From: a virus | Strand: one strand, 5' to 3' | DNA length: 64,000 bases | Virus record (IMG/VR): IMGVR_UViG_3300042359_000646 | Location: 78,453 to 142,452 of that record | Part shown: positions 48,008-57,463 of the stretch, piece after piece | Numbering within the stretch: position 1 is the first letter of the stretch | Layout: every line of letters begins with the position of its first letter | The notes under the pieces: model-generated | What the model was told of the DNA's origin: nothing | Database searches by the model: none | Seen by the model: the letters and a program-made list of their open reading frames with translations, nothing else | Translations under genes and position numbers: made by a program

Positions 48008-48657
48008 AATAATATATCCCCCTGCGAAGTGAAGAAACTATTTTTGCCAAACTTCAGGAACTTGTCGTATCGGTAAACTTGCCCGTAGTAACTGACGCTC
48101 TCAGTATCAGCCGCCGCCCCTACCAACCTGAGCAACTTCTTTTTCTGCACAAGCGAAGCGAAGCCTAGAAATGGCGAGAGTATGTCAAAATCAAGACGTA
48201 CTCTGATGGTCGTGCGGTCAGTGATTGAAAAGCCTTTGATGTCCAAAACTTTATATGCGGTCGTGTCTCGGTCTTTAAAAATAATTGCGTTCGGGAAGTA
48301 TACAGTCCAGTCTAAATCTGTGTGGCTGTTGAGGTCAGTGAAATGGAAATCGAGCGTAGCCGTCTTGGAAGTGGGGTAATCGCCAGTTGTCAAGTAGTAG
48401 CAAGCATTGAGGTCAGGTGTGGCAAAGCGAGAGCCTGAGTTATTGTATCCATCAGCACCAAGGGCTACAAAGTTGAAACCGACAAGAAAAGGTAACTTGA
48501 ATTTCTGGTCTAGCTTGATTACAGTCAGATAAGAGGCTTGTGCTGTATATGTGTCAAGATTTACAGTATTAGTAGATTCGCTTGTATATGGCGACACGGC
48601 TGCACCTCCAACCCAAGTTGGCAATCGTTTGGGCGTATCTTTAAGTAGTTTCCACAT
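47998..48657 (-). CDS. Distal-tail-type protein, 219 aa
   Basis: Third gene after the tape measure. A beta-rich protein of 219 residues, with strands such as SYLTVIKLDQKFKLPFLVGF, ATLDFHFTDLNSHTDLDWTV and TTIRVRLDFDILSPFLGF. Length and position fit a distal tail or baseplate ring protein of a long-tailed phage. The tail is basic (KKKLLRLVG) then Tyr-rich. It starts immediately after the 122-residue gene stop, with no gap. Confidence 0.5.
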   Translation of the reverse strand: MWKLLKDTPKRLPTWVGGAAVSPYTSESTNTVNLDTYTAQASYLTVIKLDQKFKLPFLVGFNFVALGADGYNNSGSRFATPDLNACYYLTTGDYPTSKTATLDFHFTDLNSHTDLDWTVYFPNAIIFKDRDTTAYKVLDIKGFSITDRTTIRVRLDFDILSPFLGFASLVQKKKLLRLVGAAADTESVSYYGQVYRYDKFLKFGKNSFFTSQGDILLCP

Positions 48658-49026
48658 CTAACTTATCGCAAATTCTGGACTATTTAACTCGACTCCTGTA
48701 AGAGTGTAATTACGATAGCATTGTTCGGAGCCTACCGTGTATATGCCACTATAGTCTACAGCTATAACTACCCAATTCTGTCCCCTAAATGGGAATGATT
48801 GAGAACCAAATTGTTGTAAAGAAGGTTTTTGAAAGGGAATACCAGCTACTTTAATTCCTTCAAAATTTATTGTTACTGTTTCATAAGTAACAGAGCCAGC
48901 CAACAAGGAAGAGTTGTTGAGCAGAAAGAAAGCATTCGCGTTCTGAGCATTAATTTTCCCAAAAGAAACTGCTCCCGATTTTAACGGAAAGCCAAAAAGC
49001 TTCTCTTGGGAATAACTAAGACCCAC
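48658..49026 (-). CDS. Small tail protein, 122 aa
   Basis: A beta-rich protein with the N-terminal pattern SYSQEKLFGFPLKSGAVSFG. This resembles the start of the preceding 135-residue protein (NVQQTKLYGIPVPSDKITAG): L-Y/F-G-I/F-P, a charged residue, then a strand. The two may be paralogues that form one ring. The strand TYETVTINFEGIKVAGIPF is typical of tail-tube-like folds. No named family. Confidence 0.5.
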   Translation of the reverse strand: MGLSYSQEKLFGFPLKSGAVSFGKINAQNANAFFLLNNSSLLAGSVTYETVTINFEGIKVAGIPFQKPSLQQFGSQSFPFRGQNWVVIAVDYSGIYTVGSEQCYRNYTLTGVELNSPEFAIS

Positions 49027-49031
49027 TAGGA

Positions 49032-49439
49032 TTACCCAATCTTAGAGCGATATTCGTTGGTAACGAAAGTAACAGGGAAGCTCTTGAGAGATTCATCACT
49101 TGCCCCAACTCGAATACCACCTTTTTCTTCAAAGGAGAAAGGATATAGGGTGTACTCACGGTAAGTTTGACCACCGACAAGACCAGTACCTGCTGTCAAG
49201 TTGACTTGGTTCAGCAACATAGCTTCAGAGTTGGCGTTTGCATCAGCTTTGATTTCTTGCACTTTGGTAAGGGAGATACCTCCAAAATCAAAAGTCCAAG
49301 TAACAGCAACTACCGATGCGCCGATAGAGAAGTCACCTAAGTTGGCGATGGTACTATCGATTGCCAGTTCCCCAGCCGTAATTTTGTCCGACGGCACTGG
49401 GATGCCGTAGAGCTTGGTTTGTTGGACGTTTAATGCCAT
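49032..49439 (-). CDS. Small tail protein, 135 aa
   Basis: First gene after the tape measure. The N-terminus (NVQQTKLYGIPVPSDKITAG) parallels that of the 122-residue protein downstream. Strands GASVVAVTWTFDFGGISLTK and YREYTLYPFSFEEKGGIRVG are clear. It may be a tail-tip ring protein. There is a weak GAAG 16 bases upstream of the ATG. Confidence 0.5.
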   Translation of the reverse strand: MALNVQQTKLYGIPVPSDKITAGELAIDSTIANLGDFSIGASVVAVTWTFDFGGISLTKVQEIKADANANSEAMLLNQVNLTAGTGLVGGQTYREYTLYPFSFEEKGGIRVGASDESLKSFPVTFVTNEYRSKIG

Positions 49440-49482
49440 AGTTGTTTTTCTTCACTATTTTCTCTAAGTATATCACTCTGGA

Positions 49483-52400
49483 TTAAGTGACATAACTCTT
49501 GGTCAAATCATTAAAGTCTCTACCGAACTTGGTAAATGCTTTCACAGCTATATCATTGAATTGTTTCGAGATATCGCCAAATCTACCAGCAGCGTCTCCA
49601 GTTAGTGTAGTTTTCACACCGTCAATCGTGACTTGGTTGTTGATTGTCAAGTTGAGGCTCTGTTGACCAGAAATTGAGCTAGTGGTCTGGGGCTTGTTAG
49701 GCGAAGCGTCACGAAAATCATTAGTAATCTTGCGAGTCTCTTTGTTTATCTGGTCTTGAAGTTGCTGTGCTTGCTGTTGAACAGAATCTCTAGTGCTGCC
49801 GCCAATAGTTTGCAGTTGTCTTTGAGTTGCCTCGAAGTCTGCCCCAAAGGGTGTACGGTTAGTGATATTTTGGATAGGCTGTTGAGTAGCAAAGCCAGTA
49901 CTTAGTGCTTTACTAACAAGGTCAATAGATACCAAGCCACCACTAGGGTTTCGTTGGGCAATATCGAGAATTTGACTCTGACCATTTAAGCCAATGTTGT
50001 TGATTTTGCTGAACGTATCTTGTCTTACAAAACTTTGCGTCTCCCTATTCAGAGCTAAGGAGCCAAGAGTCTGTTTCTGAGCATCAGCGATGTTTTTAGG
50101 GATGTCACCAATGAACTGATTTACACCACTAATGTCGCCAACTTGAATACCGCTACTTGGGTCAAGTTTAGAAACCAGTACCGATAACAACTTAGTCTGA
50201 GTCAACGCATTGACCAACATAGTCTCTTCAGTTTTTAGTTGTTGCTCCTGAACTTGAAGTGTGTTAAGTTCTTTCTCACCAGCACGACCAGCTTCATTCT
50301 TATCAGCTTGTGTTTTCTCGATAGTTGCAAGAATTTCGTTACGACCAATTAGCGCTTGAGCCGCAGGGTTATTTTGACCGAACAAACCAAGAACTGATGA
50401 ACTGAAACCTCGCGTAGCTTGATTGCTTTGGACTGTGGAAGCCTCCCTACGTCCTTGTAGGTCTAATCGAGCATTAGCTAGTGTTGCGACCTTCTCAAGC
50501 TTGTCAGAACCTTCTCTTGCGATGGCATTGAATCGTTCAAGTGAAGCATTGACACCTTCGAGAATAGTGCGTTGCTTTACATACTGAACATCACGGTCAT
50601 ATTCAATCTGAGCAGACTTAAGCTGTTTACTAAGGTCTTTCTCGGCTTTGTTCAAATCTGGGTCTGAGCGCCCTTGTTTTAAGGCATCTAGCTCTGCTGC
50701 TGCAACTCTGTCTCTGGTAGCTCTGAGAGTATTTACCTTAGCTGCTGACTTGGAAATGTCCTTGTTGGCATCTATCAGAATTTGATTGAGCTTGTCACCA
50801 AATTTGGAACCGATATTACTGAAGACCGCACCTAGCGAAGAGGCAGAAAAGAGGGATGAGGCAGTCGAACCCAGAGAATTGAATGCGTCGCCTACCCCTT
50901 TTGAGATATCTGCAAGTCGTTGTTGAGGTGCGAACGATGCATCAATGGCAGCTTCATTACGTGCAATAGTCTCGGCTAACGCGCCAATCTCTTGTTTGAG
51001 GCGATTAGCGACAACTGTGAACTTGAGGTCTTGTTCGGCTTGCTGGACAACTTTCTTGGCACTTTCGATGTCAATGTTACCAACGCGCTCTTTTAGTTGA
51101 CTAGAGCTTCCTGTGATACCGTCCCTAGACTCTGTAAGTTTTTTGATAGACTCAACTAGAGCTTTTTCATTTTCTTGAGTCTGTTTTATACTTGCTTGAA
51201 CTAAATCTCGCCCAGCTTCAGAGCCAGTACTGAATGCGACATTACCATTTACAAGATTTTGACCATTGACATTTTTAACAAGAGAGTTAAATTTTAAATC
51301 AACAATCGAGTTGGCTTTTTCATTTTCTTGAGTCTGTTTTATACTTGCTTGAACTAAATCTCGCCCAGCTTCAGAGCCAGTACTGAATGCGACATTACCA
51401 TTTACAAGATTTTTAACAAGAGAGTTAAATTTTAAATCAACAATCGAGTTGGCTTGTTCATTAACTTGACTAGAAGAAGCAAACGCCCCACCATAATTAG
51501 GGGTATTACTTATCTTTTGTAACTCTTCCTGAACCAACTTACTCCGCAACTCAGCCGCTTGCTCAGGTGTGATGGCAAAAAGGTTCTTGCTTCCTAAATT
51601 TTTACTCGTATCTAGGTCTTTTTGGCTAGCTGCTATTTTTTTGTTTTGTTCAGCTACTCTTTTATCTACATCCTCTTTACTAAACAGGTCTATTTTTTGC
51701 CCAACACCGAATTTGGATTGAGCATCTTTTTCAGATATATTACCTGCTTTGAGTACCGATTGCAATAATTGCGCTCTGTTTCCAACTTCAGCCTGAGCCG
51801 CTTTTAGGATATTGCTTTTAGTTATCTCTTCTTCTCGCGCCGATATAGCCAGAGACTCTTGCTTAACAGACAATTCCTTTTCTGCCGCAGCTAGCTTTGC
51901 TTGCGCCAACGAGACGGACAATGAGCCGAACTTACTTTCTTGGGCAAAATTGGATAAGATATTTTTCTGCACTTCCAAAAGACTCTGGTTGAAAGTGAGT
52001 AATTGTTTACGCTTGCCAAGCTCTTCAGTTATTTGTCCAGCATTTTTTACATTGAAGGCTTCTGCACTTAAATCTGCAATCTTGCTAAGTGTTTCAGCGT
52101 AATCTTTTGCATCAATGTTAGGCTTGTCAAGTCCGTTCTTTAATGTGGCAATATTTTTTCGTATTGCCTCTAGGTTACGCGAAGTAGCCTGACCAATAGC
52201 CTCACCACCAATTGCACCAATACCAGAAAGTACAGAAAAGAGCTTTGAGTAGGAGTTAGTTACTGCATTGTTATATCCAATAGCTTTTTCTGCTACAGCT
52301 TTGAATGTTTCGTCTACAGCTTTTTGGGCAGTTGGGTCTGCTGCTGCAAACTTAGCTATATCAGCATCTTCTGTGATTTTCTTTAAAGCTTCTACAGCAC

Positions 52401-55302
52401 CACTAGGGTCTATACTTGCCTGTATGGTGATGTTGCTAAGTGCGCCTTGTAGTTGAGGTAAAAGTTTCTCGTAATCCCTAATATCAATTTTAGATATGTC
52501 AATTTTATCTACTGTGAAAACCTTGTTTAAAGATTCTTTAAGTTGATTGAATTGTGCTTTTGTAGAGGTTGCGAATGCCTGACCAGTAGTGATAGCTAGA
52601 GGAATCTTACTATCAAAACTTTGGAGTCTTCTTAGTTGGTTTTCTAGTATTACACGCTTTTCTTGTGATTTGGTGTTATCGTCTAGTACTTTACCTTCCG
52701 CTACCAGACTTTCTCTTTGGGCTTCTAATCCTACTAAGACATCCCTAGACCCATACTGACCCTTATCTTTTTCAGACTTTATCGCAATATCAATATTGGC
52801 AACTCTGCTTTGAATCAAGTCTCTCTGTTTTTGGTACTTGTCTTTTACGATTTGTAAATCTTCTTCATTAAGAATGATTCCCAGTTCCAGTTTTTGTTGT
52901 ACACCTTTTTCTTCTAAAGTTTTACCGATAAATTTCTTGTTTTTAATATCTTGTTGGTCTAGGCTGATTAAAGATGTAGTTTTTTGTATGCCAAGTTGAA
53001 CTTTTTCTTGAGTTAAATTATTTTGTGTAGATGCACCAGATACAAAGTTGTAAGCTTGTTTCAAGTTGTCCAAGTACTCTACAAGTTGCTGAGTATCTTT
53101 ACTCATTCCTTGAATCTGTACTCCACTATCTGTCAAACTCTTAACAAAAGAGTCGAGTTCAGGTGCTTTTAATTCTTTTAGGTTCTCAGCAAGTTCTTTT
53201 ACTTCTGGAATACTAGAAGCATTAGTTATGGCATTTAAAGAAGTGACAAGCCCCTGACTGAGCGTAGCAACTACTGTAAAAGCACCACCGACAAGTGCAG
53301 TAGATGCGGCAAAACTAGCCAATTCTCTTGCAGCACCTCCAATTACGCCTCGAATAGGTGCAGTAGCATTGTAAAGTCTACCGATACTTCCTGTAGTTTT
53401 ATCGAAGCCTTCCTTAACGCCTCCAAAAAATCCTTTCGGTTCAGGTGCTATTTTTGAAACGGGTATTACAGGGTCTACTAACGCTTTTGCCCCACCTTTA
53501 GTAACTTCTTTACCTACATTGGAAATCTCTTCATTGACTTGTTGGACAATACCCTTGACCTTGGAGACAACTGCTTTGGCAATTCTCACAATTGCAGCTT
53601 CTATTTTTTGTGCGAGAGTTTCGTACTTTATATCGCCATCGTCAAGTTTGAGGGCTTGCTTGATTGTTTGACCTAAGCGACCAAGATTCTTGAACAGAAA
53701 AGAGAAAAATGCAAGTGGAGCGACCACACTGAATACGCTACCGATGAATCCAGAGACAGCTTGAAACTTATTGGCAATTCCGTCAAGCTGACCTGCAAAT
53801 GAGCCAAAACTGCTACTACTCTTAGTTGCAAGAACCCCTAGCAAAGTATTTGTATCTTGCAGATTCTTTTTAACAGATTCACCTACACCAGAGCCAAAAT
53901 CTTCGACCGCAGCTTGTGATTTGTTGAACGAAGACCTGAATGTACCCTCAAGTGTCTCGCCACGCTCCTTAGCGCTCTGCTTCAGCTTGTCCTGACCAGT
54001 ACTGCTACCTGCTTCATCAATAGTTTGTCGGAAGCTTTTACGATTCTCACCACCCGACTGTAATAATGCGTTAGCCGCTTTGACTGCTTCGCTCGAACTG
54101 AAGATTCTATTAAGAGCATCGCGACTTCCGCCAGTTGCTTTACCCAAACGCTCGATGATGCTAATCAGACCATCTTGCTTGAGCGCCCCAAAACCAAATT
54201 GAATTGGCTTACCAGCTTCATCTCTGAGAATACCTAAAGCTTCCTGCGCCTTTGAGCTATTATTAACAATCTCAGAAACAAGCGAACGAATCGCAGTGGA
54301 ACCTTCGCCAGCAGATAGACCTTGTGTAGTGACAAGAGCCAAAGCCGTAGCCATTTCCTCAAATGCAACACCAGCACCTACACCAGTTGACGCTAATTCA
54401 GCCGCTTCGCTGTTTAACTGATTGAGGGTGAGAATACCTACCTTAGTAGTCGCAAACAGTTGTGAAGCCCGTTTATCGGCATCTCTGAAGCTATCCCCTA
54501 AGTTCTTATTGGCAGAAAGAATCTTGACAATCCCTTGATTGGTTCCTTCAATATCAGCAAAACCAACTTCAGATAGGTTGATAGACGCGCTACCAACACT
54601 TTTTCGAGCTAGTTTGGAGGCAAAACCCGCAGAAGCAACGTCATATTGGGCATTGAGGGTTTGTGTAGAGTTTGTAGCAAAATTTGTCTCGCGCTGAAGT
54701 TCGCGCAACGCCTTGATACGAGCGCCAACCGCACTGAGAGCAGATTCCTCGCTAGTGGTTGTTATTGTGGCAAGACGAAATGCAGCACTCTCAACTTTGC
54801 TATACGCAGCAACCGCGCCGATAGACCACTTTTGATATGAACTGTTGTCGAAGATGATTTGACTGGCAGTACCGATGCGATTGAATACACCGTCAGTAGT
54901 CTTTTCAAGAATCTTGATGTTCGCACCAAACTCTTTTGTGCCAAGAATTGCTTCGCTGAAATCTAGACTCTTACTGATACCGACTAAGTTCTTGACAGAA
55001 GTATAAGCGCCATCTACAATGCTTTTTGCGCCTTGAATCTTGTTGAATGCACTGCTAATGTTGGCTACAGCAAACGTGGCATTTATAGCAATAGAACCGA
55101 GCGCACCAAGAGAAGCACCTAATTTAGCCGTCTGACTAATATTAGATGCCCAAGTACCCGACAATTTAGTGAGACTTTTATCAAGTTCAGCTACGTTGCC
55201 GAGCGTACCTCGAATATCCTCACCAATGTTTAGAGTGCCTTTATTGAGCGCATCTTTAATTGCTGACTGAGATGGGGATGTATCTATTGAGGGTGCTGCC
55301 AT
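49483..55302 (-). CDS. Tail tape measure protein, 1939 aa
   Basis: A 1939-residue tape measure, the longest gene in the window. Residues about 300-350 (STGVGAGVAFEEMATALALV and GLSAGEGSTAIRSLV) are the conserved core of the TP901 tape-measure family. Long coiled coils cover about 800-1300 and 1400-1800. Two hydrophobic stretches (about 515-535, IGSVFSVVAPLAFFSFLF; about 650-680) may enter the membrane during DNA ejection. At about 0.15 nm per residue, the tail would be near 290 nm. Two tandem repeats of about 50 residues lie near residues 1280-1385. It sits downstream of the chaperone pair. Likely needs the frameshifted chaperone for folding. Confidence 0.9.
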   Translation of the reverse strand: MAAPSIDTSPSQSAIKDALNKGTLNIGEDIRGTLGNVAELDKSLTKLSGTWASNISQTAKLGASLGALGSIAINATFAVANISSAFNKIQGAKSIVDGAYTSVKNLVGISKSLDFSEAILGTKEFGANIKILEKTTDGVFNRIGTASQIIFDNSSYQKWSIGAVAAYSKVESAAFRLATITTTSEESALSAVGARIKALRELQRETNFATNSTQTLNAQYDVASAGFASKLARKSVGSASINLSEVGFADIEGTNQGIVKILSANKNLGDSFRDADKRASQLFATTKVGILTLNQLNSEAAELASTGVGAGVAFEEMATALALVTTQGLSAGEGSTAIRSLVSEIVNNSSKAQEALGILRDEAGKPIQFGFGALKQDGLISIIERLGKATGGSRDALNRIFSSSEAVKAANALLQSGGENRKSFRQTIDEAGSSTGQDKLKQSAKERGETLEGTFRSSFNKSQAAVEDFGSGVGESVKKNLQDTNTLLGVLATKSSSSFGSFAGQLDGIANKFQAVSGFIGSVFSVVAPLAFFSFLFKNLGRLGQTIKQALKLDDGDIKYETLAQKIEAAIVRIAKAVVSKVKGIVQQVNEEISNVGKEVTKGGAKALVDPVIPVSKIAPEPKGFFGGVKEGFDKTTGSIGRLYNATAPIRGVIGGAARELASFAASTALVGGAFTVVATLSQGLVTSLNAITNASSIPEVKELAENLKELKAPELDSFVKSLTDSGVQIQGMSKDTQQLVEYLDNLKQAYNFVSGASTQNNLTQEKVQLGIQKTTSLISLDQQDIKNKKFIGKTLEEKGVQQKLELGIILNEEDLQIVKDKYQKQRDLIQSRVANIDIAIKSEKDKGQYGSRDVLVGLEAQRESLVAEGKVLDDNTKSQEKRVILENQLRRLQSFDSKIPLAITTGQAFATSTKAQFNQLKESLNKVFTVDKIDISKIDIRDYEKLLPQLQGALSNITIQASIDPSGAVEALKKITEDADIAKFAAADPTAQKAVDETFKAVAEKAIGYNNAVTNSYSKLFSVLSGIGAIGGEAIGQATSRNLEAIRKNIATLKNGLDKPNIDAKDYAETLSKIADLSAEAFNVKNAGQITEELGKRKQLLTFNQSLLEVQKNILSNFAQESKFGSLSVSLAQAKLAAAEKELSVKQESLAISAREEEITKSNILKAAQAEVGNRAQLLQSVLKAGNISEKDAQSKFGVGQKIDLFSKEDVDKRVAEQNKKIAASQKDLDTSKNLGSKNLFAITPEQAAELRSKLVQEELQKISNTPNYGGAFASSSQVNEQANSIVDLKFNSLVKNLVNGNVAFSTGSEAGRDLVQASIKQTQENEKANSIVDLKFNSLVKNVNGQNLVNGNVAFSTGSEAGRDLVQASIKQTQENEKALVESIKKLTESRDGITGSSSQLKERVGNIDIESAKKVVQQAEQDLKFTVVANRLKQEIGALAETIARNEAAIDASFAPQQRLADISKGVGDAFNSLGSTASSLFSASSLGAVFSNIGSKFGDKLNQILIDANKDISKSAAKVNTLRATRDRVAAAELDALKQGRSDPDLNKAEKDLSKQLKSAQIEYDRDVQYVKQRTILEGVNASLERFNAIAREGSDKLEKVATLANARLDLQGRREASTVQSNQATRGFSSSVLGLFGQNNPAAQALIGRNEILATIEKTQADKNEAGRAGEKELNTLQVQEQQLKTEETMLVNALTQTKLLSVLVSKLDPSSGIQVGDISGVNQFIGDIPKNIADAQKQTLGSLALNRETQSFVRQDTFSKINNIGLNGQSQILDIAQRNPSGGLVSIDLVSKALSTGFATQQPIQNITNRTPFGADFEATQRQLQTIGGSTRDSVQQQAQQLQDQINKETRKITNDFRDASPNKPQTTSSISGQQSLNLTINNQVTIDGVKTTLTGDAAGRFGDISKQFNDIAVKAFTKFGRDFNDLTKSYVT
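51163..51454. repeat. Tandem duplication inside the tape measure gene
   Basis: Two almost identical units lie side by side: 153 bases (about 51163-51315) and 138 bases (about 51316-51454), differing by a 15-base in-frame gap that removes five codons (VNGQN in the longer unit). The DNA identity elsewhere is nearly complete, so the duplication is recent. In protein it repeats NSIVDLKFNSLVKN through IKQTQENEK. Confidence 0.85.
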
Positions 55303-55357
55303 GTTGCCTTACACTTCTTTTCCACTAACGTAGTTGCCTCCAATCATTGTATCATCG

Positions 55358-55768
55358 CTAATTATTGAAGAAGTCGAAGCTGTATTTCTTGATGCCTCTC
55401 AGGGTTCGCTTGTCTAGATTTTCCCAAGGTATTTGCTTATTGCCTAAATTGTCCAACAACTCGTTGAACTTCTGGTTTTTTATTTCTTGCAGCTTGATAT
55501 CAGGAGAATACGAAGCTTCGCGTTTGAGGGCTAAAAGTGTCCGAATCTCCCAATAGTCAAGAGTGCGCCATAGCTCCAGAGCGTTCTCTGGATATGCAGA
55601 AAGAAGACAGTCAAGAATTACATCACTGACTTCAAATTCTACAGGGTCTTTGAACTGCGGGAAATTTAGTTCGGTAAGTCTTCGGTTGGTTTTGGTTTGT
55701 AGGTTTCGACTAGACTTTCGATTTCCTTCTCCCGTTCTAGAAGAAGTTTGCCCTGATTCAGTTTCCAC
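55358..55768 (-). CDS. Tail chaperone extension (GT-like, by -1 frameshift)
   Basis: This frame is open from 55768 (GTG) to 55358 and overlaps the end of the upstream gene by 103 bases. It lies in the -1 frame relative to that gene, exactly as in the lambda G/GT pair. No Shine-Dalgarno precedes the GTG, so the product is more likely a fusion with 55666-56187 made by ribosomal slippage than an independent protein. The second half is helical and Glu/Lys-rich (LDYWEIRTLLALKREASYS, LDNLGNKQIPWENLDKR). The shift could occur in the A/C-rich stretch CAAACCAAAACCAACCG (55683-55699). Confidence 0.65.
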   Translation of the reverse strand: METESGQTSSRTGEGNRKSSRNLQTKTNRRLTELNFPQFKDPVEFEVSDVILDCLLSAYPENALELWRTLDYWEIRTLLALKREASYSPDIKLQEIKNQKFNELLDNLGNKQIPWENLDKRTLRGIKKYSFDFFNN

Positions 55769-56187
55769 TGATGGTAATGGTTCTGAAGTTGTAGCTCGAA
55801 GGGCAAAAAATGTAGCTTGCTGACCTCTGGTTCTGTAGTACCTTCAACTTTGCGGGTCTTTTCGTCAATGGAGCCGTTGAATACTAAGCGAACGAGTTGC
55901 TCCCAGTTTTCTTTAAGGTCTTCGTAGTCTAAGTAGGATTCTTCCTTGCCTTGAATCGGTAACAGACCTAAATACTCTTTGATAAGTGCAACGATGTCAT
56001 CTTGAACAAATAACTCGGAAATGGCTCCGTTTACTTCAAGATACTTGCCTACTAACTCACCTTGAAGTTCAATCAAACGCTTTAGGTTGCTTTGCGGAGT
56101 ACGTCTTACGCGAACTTTTTCGCCGCTATCTAGAACGACCTCTAGGGTTTGGTAGGATGGTTTGTTTGATGTCGAGGAGCTTGCCAT
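55666..56187 (-). CDS. Tail assembly chaperone (G-like), 173 aa
   Basis: Placed between the tail-tube protein and the tape measure, where the tail chaperone is expected. A short beta start (YQTLEVVLDSGEKVRVRR) is followed by a mostly helical acidic chain (EDLKENWEQLVRLVFNG, LLLEREKEIESLVETY) and an ending PKPTEDLPN. The chaperone keeps the tape measure soluble and recruits tail-tube subunits. The overlap with the -1 frame downstream (103 bases) is the hallmark of this gene pair. It overlaps its upstream neighbour by 62 bases. Confidence 0.7.
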   Translation of the reverse strand: MASSSTSNKPSYQTLEVVLDSGEKVRVRRTPQSNLKRLIELQGELVGKYLEVNGAISELFVQDDIVALIKEYLGLLPIQGKEESYLDYEDLKENWEQLVRLVFNGSIDEKTRKVEGTTEPEVSKLHFLPFELQLQNHYHQWKLNQGKLLLEREKEIESLVETYKPKPTEDLPN

Positions 56188-56554
56188 AAAATTGTCCTAA
56201 TTGTGTTTTTTCGTTAAGAGTTGATTTGTTTTGCACCGACAGCTTTGGTTGAAAAGCGTAAAGTGCCTTGTAGCCGTAAGATTCGTTGCGTGGGTCTTCT
56301 TTCTGATGTATAGACCGAAGAAAGAAAGAGCATATCCTACCATCAAAAGCCATCACATAGAAAAACAAGTCAAATATGTAATCCAATATAAGTGGACTTT
56401 CGTGGTAACTAGCATAGCATATTTCTATTGTTGCTTTGTCTGAGTCAACAACAATATGGTAGGGCGCAGGGAACGTAAAAAAATCGCTATCCAAACTTCT
56501 GACAAAGAGGTTCGAGATAGCGAAATATTTAGTACCTTCACATTCGATACTCAT
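56126..56554 (-). CDS. Tail-region hypothetical protein, 142 aa
   Basis: Lies between the tail-tube gene and the chaperone, overlapping the chaperone by 62 bases. Its first 45 residues are strand-like (GTKYFAISNLFVRSLDSDFF, YHIVVDSDKATIEICYASYH). The centre is hydrophobic and aromatic (LDYIFDLFFYVMAFDG) and the end is basic (GKLLDIKQTILPNPRGRSR). The long overlap argues for real coupling or for a start later in the chaperone gene. Function unknown; its position suggests a tail assembly factor. Confidence 0.5.
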   Translation of the reverse strand: MSIECEGTKYFAISNLFVRSLDSDFFTFPAPYHIVVDSDKATIEICYASYHESPLILDYIFDLFFYVMAFDGRICSFFLRSIHQKEDPRNESYGYKALYAFQPKLSVQNKSTLNEKTQLGQFYGKLLDIKQTILPNPRGRSR

Positions 56555-56560
56555 TTAAGT

Positions 56561-57412
56561 TTATGCGCCAGTAGGAGCAGCTACACCAGCTTTGGTGCGG
56601 TAGTTGTTGAGGTCAATTTGATACTGACCGATGTTGCTGTAAGTCAGTGCTGAGTAGTCCAGACCATTAAAACCTTCAGTGCTACCGACAACCTGAGAAC
56701 CGTCAAGAGTTGCAGAAGAAATACTGAGAGTGGCTTTGGCATTTACTGTATTGTCAACAGGAGTTAGGCGAAGAACTGTTAACACACCATCAACTGCTCC
56801 ACCCTTTATGGTGACGTTGCCAGCTACGCCTGTGGTCGCTACTGTGCTGTCAAAGTCGATTTCGTTAGGGTTAGCTACGGCAGTGGATTTACGGACTGCT
56901 GTGACGCGAATCTTGGGGGTTACAGAGACGCTTGCAACTTTACTTTCGGTAAGGGCTTTGTCAATGTAGATTTTACGGGCTGCGTAGTCGATTTTGGTGA
57001 CGATAGTGTTTGCGGGAATACCAGTACCTGCGCTAGCTACAGTGATTGCATCGCCCGACTTCACACCGAGGTTTGTGCTGTTGTAGTTTTCATCGTAAGT
57101 GATTTCTTTCAAGCCAGAAGCAAGGTACACGTTATTGACTGCTACGTTGCTTTTTGCAGTCAAGGAACCAGTCGCAACTGCGGTAATGAAGTCACCAACA
57201 CGAACTTTATCGAATGCACCAGCAACTTCAGCTTTTAGTTTGGATTCGGTAGCGATAGGAATGACAGATGCGGTGATGTCAGCTTGTGCAACAGCGATAG
57301 TTACAGGAACGTACTCAGAGTCACCAATTGTTTTGATTGGGTTTGTGCTGAGGTCGAGGGTTGTAAGTACTGTAGGATTAGCTACTCCTAAAGCAATTTG
57401 AATGTTTGACAT
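56561..57412 (-). CDS. Major tail-tube-type protein, 283 aa
   Basis: A 283-residue protein with high Val/Thr/Ala content and regular strands (EYVPVTIAVAQADITASVIP, AGNVTIKGGAVDGVLTVLRL), fitting a tube subunit fold. Two segments follow the beta-barrel plan (KVRVGDFITAVATGSL, GDAITVASAGTGIPANTIVT), and the last 60 residues are helical. It lies directly before the chaperone pair and after the tail-terminator-like gene, as in lambda-type tails (V position). No clear SD precedes its ATG. Confidence 0.65.
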   Translation of the reverse strand: MSNIQIALGVANPTVLTTLDLSTNPIKTIGDSEYVPVTIAVAQADITASVIPIATESKLKAEVAGAFDKVRVGDFITAVATGSLTAKSNVAVNNVYLASGLKEITYDENYNSTNLGVKSGDAITVASAGTGIPANTIVTKIDYAARKIYIDKALTESKVASVSVTPKIRVTAVRKSTAVANPNEIDFDSTVATTGVAGNVTIKGGAVDGVLTVLRLTPVDNTVNAKATLSISSATLDGSQVVGSTEGFNGLDYSALTYSNIGQYQIDLNNYRTKAGVAAPTGA

Positions 57413-57463
57413 TTGTTTTGTGTGTTCTTAACGTTAAGATTTAGTTTAATTATATCAGGTCTA

